Part shown: one piece after another, positions 62,967 through 64,000 of the stretch | Position numbering within the stretch: the stretch's first letter is position 1 | Layout of the letters: every line of letters starts with the position of its first letter | Assembly (NCBI RefSeq): GCF_022458985.1 | Contig: NC_061789.1 | Span: 20,874,357-20,938,356, forward strand | Length of the DNA: 64,000 nucleotides | Direction: 5' to 3' | Source: Mugil cephalus | Taxonomy: Eukaryota; Chordata; Actinopteri; Mugiliformes; Mugilidae | Notes under the pieces: model-generated | Databases searched by the model: none | The model's input: only the letters and a program-made list of their open reading frames with translations | Told to the model about the DNA's origin: nothing | Translations under genes and position numbers: made by a program

Positions 62967-63178
62967 CTCACTTCATTGATGAGGTCTGAAACAGGAGTCA
63001 GAGAGGAGTGACTTGCCCTCACCTACAGTGCTCAGCACTGTCAGAGAATCCTACGTTTGTCCAAACTTTCTCCACGAGTTTGTCCTGGGATTATTCAAAA
63101 CTGTTTCTCCAACGCTTTTACCAAAAACTTAGACTGTTTTCCAAAGCAGAATCGGCCCAGCCCTCCCAGGTGGAAGTG

Positions 63179-64000
63179 ATGGGGAGTGTGCGAAGCCACC
63201 GTTACAGCATTGTGTCCTCTGAAGAAGACGGCATGAAGTTGGCAACAATTGCTGTCCCCAATGGCTACGGCAATGGCAATGTCAACAAAGGCCACACAGG
63301 GCACCAACATCAGAGCCGCTTTGTCAGGAAGGATGGCCACTGCAATGTGCAATTTATCAATATGAGTGAGAAAGGCCAACGTTATCTGGCAGATATCTTC
63401 ACCACCTGTGTGGACATTCGCTGGCGCTGGATGCTGCTCCTATTCTGTCTTTCTTTCCTGTTGTCGTGGTTGTTTTTTGGTTTTGTCTTCTGGGTAGTGG
63501 CCCTCTTGTATGGAGACTTAGAGAATGAGACTCAGATGTGTGTCTCCAATGTGAACAGCTTCACAGCTGCCTTTTTGTTTTCAGTGGAGACCCAAACCAC
63601 AATTGGCTATGGTTATCGCTATGTGACAGAGGAATGCCCTGTTGCTGTTTTTATGGTGGTCTTCCAAAGCATTGTGGGTTGCATTATTGATGCTTTTATC
63701 ATTGGTGCTGTCATGGCCAAGATGGCAAAGCCCAAAAAGAGAAACGAAACCCTGGTGTTCAGCCACTACGCTACAGTGGCTATGAGGGATGGTAAACTTT
63801 GCCTTATGTGGCGGGTGGGGAACCTGAGGAAGAGCCACCTGGTGGAGGCCCATGTAAGAGCCCAGCTGCTCAAGTCCCGCACCACTGCTGAAGGAGAATT
63901 CATCCCTTTGGACCAGGTCGACATCGACGTAGGCTTTGATAGTGGCATTGACAGAATCTTTCTGGTGTCTCCAATTACCATTGTGCATGAGATTGACGAG
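63179..64000 (+). CDS. kcnj2: Kir2.1 inward-rectifier potassium channel (truncated by window end)
   Basis: The first 274 codons are in the window and the rest lies beyond 64000. The start [20 protein letters not shown] is nearly the same as vertebrate Kir2.1. Landmarks: M1 about 82-108 ([15 protein letters not shown]), filter TIGYG with GYG at 143-145, M2 with Asp171 as the rectification residue ([14 protein letters not shown]), the PIP2-binding basic cluster PKKRNE just after M2, then [27 protein letters not shown]. Kir2.1 sets resting potential in heart, muscle and neurons. The coding exon begins at the acceptor at 62966 with 212 bp of 5' UTR before the ATG. Fish often have kcnj2a and kcnj2b; which one this is cannot be told. 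Confidence 0.96.
   Translation, partial: MGSVRSHRYSIVSSEEDGMKLATIAVPNGYGNGNVNKGHTGHQHQSRFVRKDGHCNVQFINMSEKGQRYLADIFTTCVDIRWRWMLLLFCLSFLLSWLFFGFVFWVVALLYGDLENETQMCVSNVNSFTAAFLFSVETQTTIGYGYRYVTEECPVAVFMVVFQSIVGCIIDAFIIGAVMAKMAKPKKRNETLVFSHYATVAMRDGKLCLMWRVGNLRKSHLVEAHVRAQLLKSRTTAEGEFIPLDQVDIDVGFDSGIDRIFLVSPITIVHEIDE

Noticed and set aside
63095..63988. Long open frames on the minus strand of kcnj2
   Set aside because: They overlap the strongly conserved Kir2.1 coding exon in antisense and show no family resemblance; they reflect codon bias of the sense strand.

Overview
The window is vertebrate nuclear DNA, almost certainly from a ray-finned (teleost) fish. Genes are split into many exons with GT-AG introns. 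Intergenic DNA is AT-rich and holds microsatellites and typical fish transposon relics: Tc1/mariner deletion derivatives, hAT elements with 8-bp target-site duplications, a tRNA-derived SINE family, and degraded retroelement gag and piggyBac-like pieces. The proteins match vertebrate families closely, and the gene order kcnj2 - kcnj16 - (cys-loop channel) - otop2 - ush1g corresponds to neighbours known from human 17q24-q25. The exact species cannot be told from the sequence.

Layout, left to right. 1-3922: no recognised gene. 3923-6449 (+): 3' part of an unrecognised gene encoding an EF-hand pair and a C-terminal ubiquitin-like fold. 8418-30322 (-): a 16-exon gene for a Rasip1/Radil-family Rap effector (RA, FHA, DIL and PDZ domains), convergent with the first gene and with a CpG-rich 5' region at about 30.5-30.9 kb. 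30323-38207: about 8 kb of repeat-rich DNA. 38208-43021 (-): ush1g (SANS), three coding exons. 45029-47638 (+): otop2, an otopetrin proton channel, head-to-head with ush1g and with a clear TATA box. 51097-54201 (-): a nine-exon cys-loop ligand-gated channel of the 5-HT3/zinc-activated type. 58229-59368 (+): a kcnj16 (Kir5.1)-like potassium channel. 63179-64000 (+): kcnj2 (Kir2.1), cut by the window end. Both Kir genes have a single coding exon preceded by a probable non-coding exon.

All multi-exon models were assembled by hand from splice consensus sites and checked for reading phase. Every junction keeps the frame, giving 1165 aa (Rasip1/Radil), 473 aa (Ush1g), 597 aa (Otop2) and 414 aa (cys-loop receptor). 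The genes do not form one pathway, but four of the seven encode ion channels: two Kir, one proton channel and one ligand-gated channel. ush1g encodes a hair-cell scaffold, and the Rasip1/Radil gene encodes a Rap/Ras effector of adhesion and vessel formation.

The most interesting points are: a Rasip1-like protein that keeps a C-terminal PDZ domain, which mammalian RASIP1 lacks as I recall it; the unplaced EF-hand plus ubiquitin-like gene; a Kir5.1-like channel with an Asp at the rectification site; a long spliced upstream ORF in kcnj2; and a splice-donor-like sequence overlapping the ush1g stop codon. I saw no wholly new biological system.
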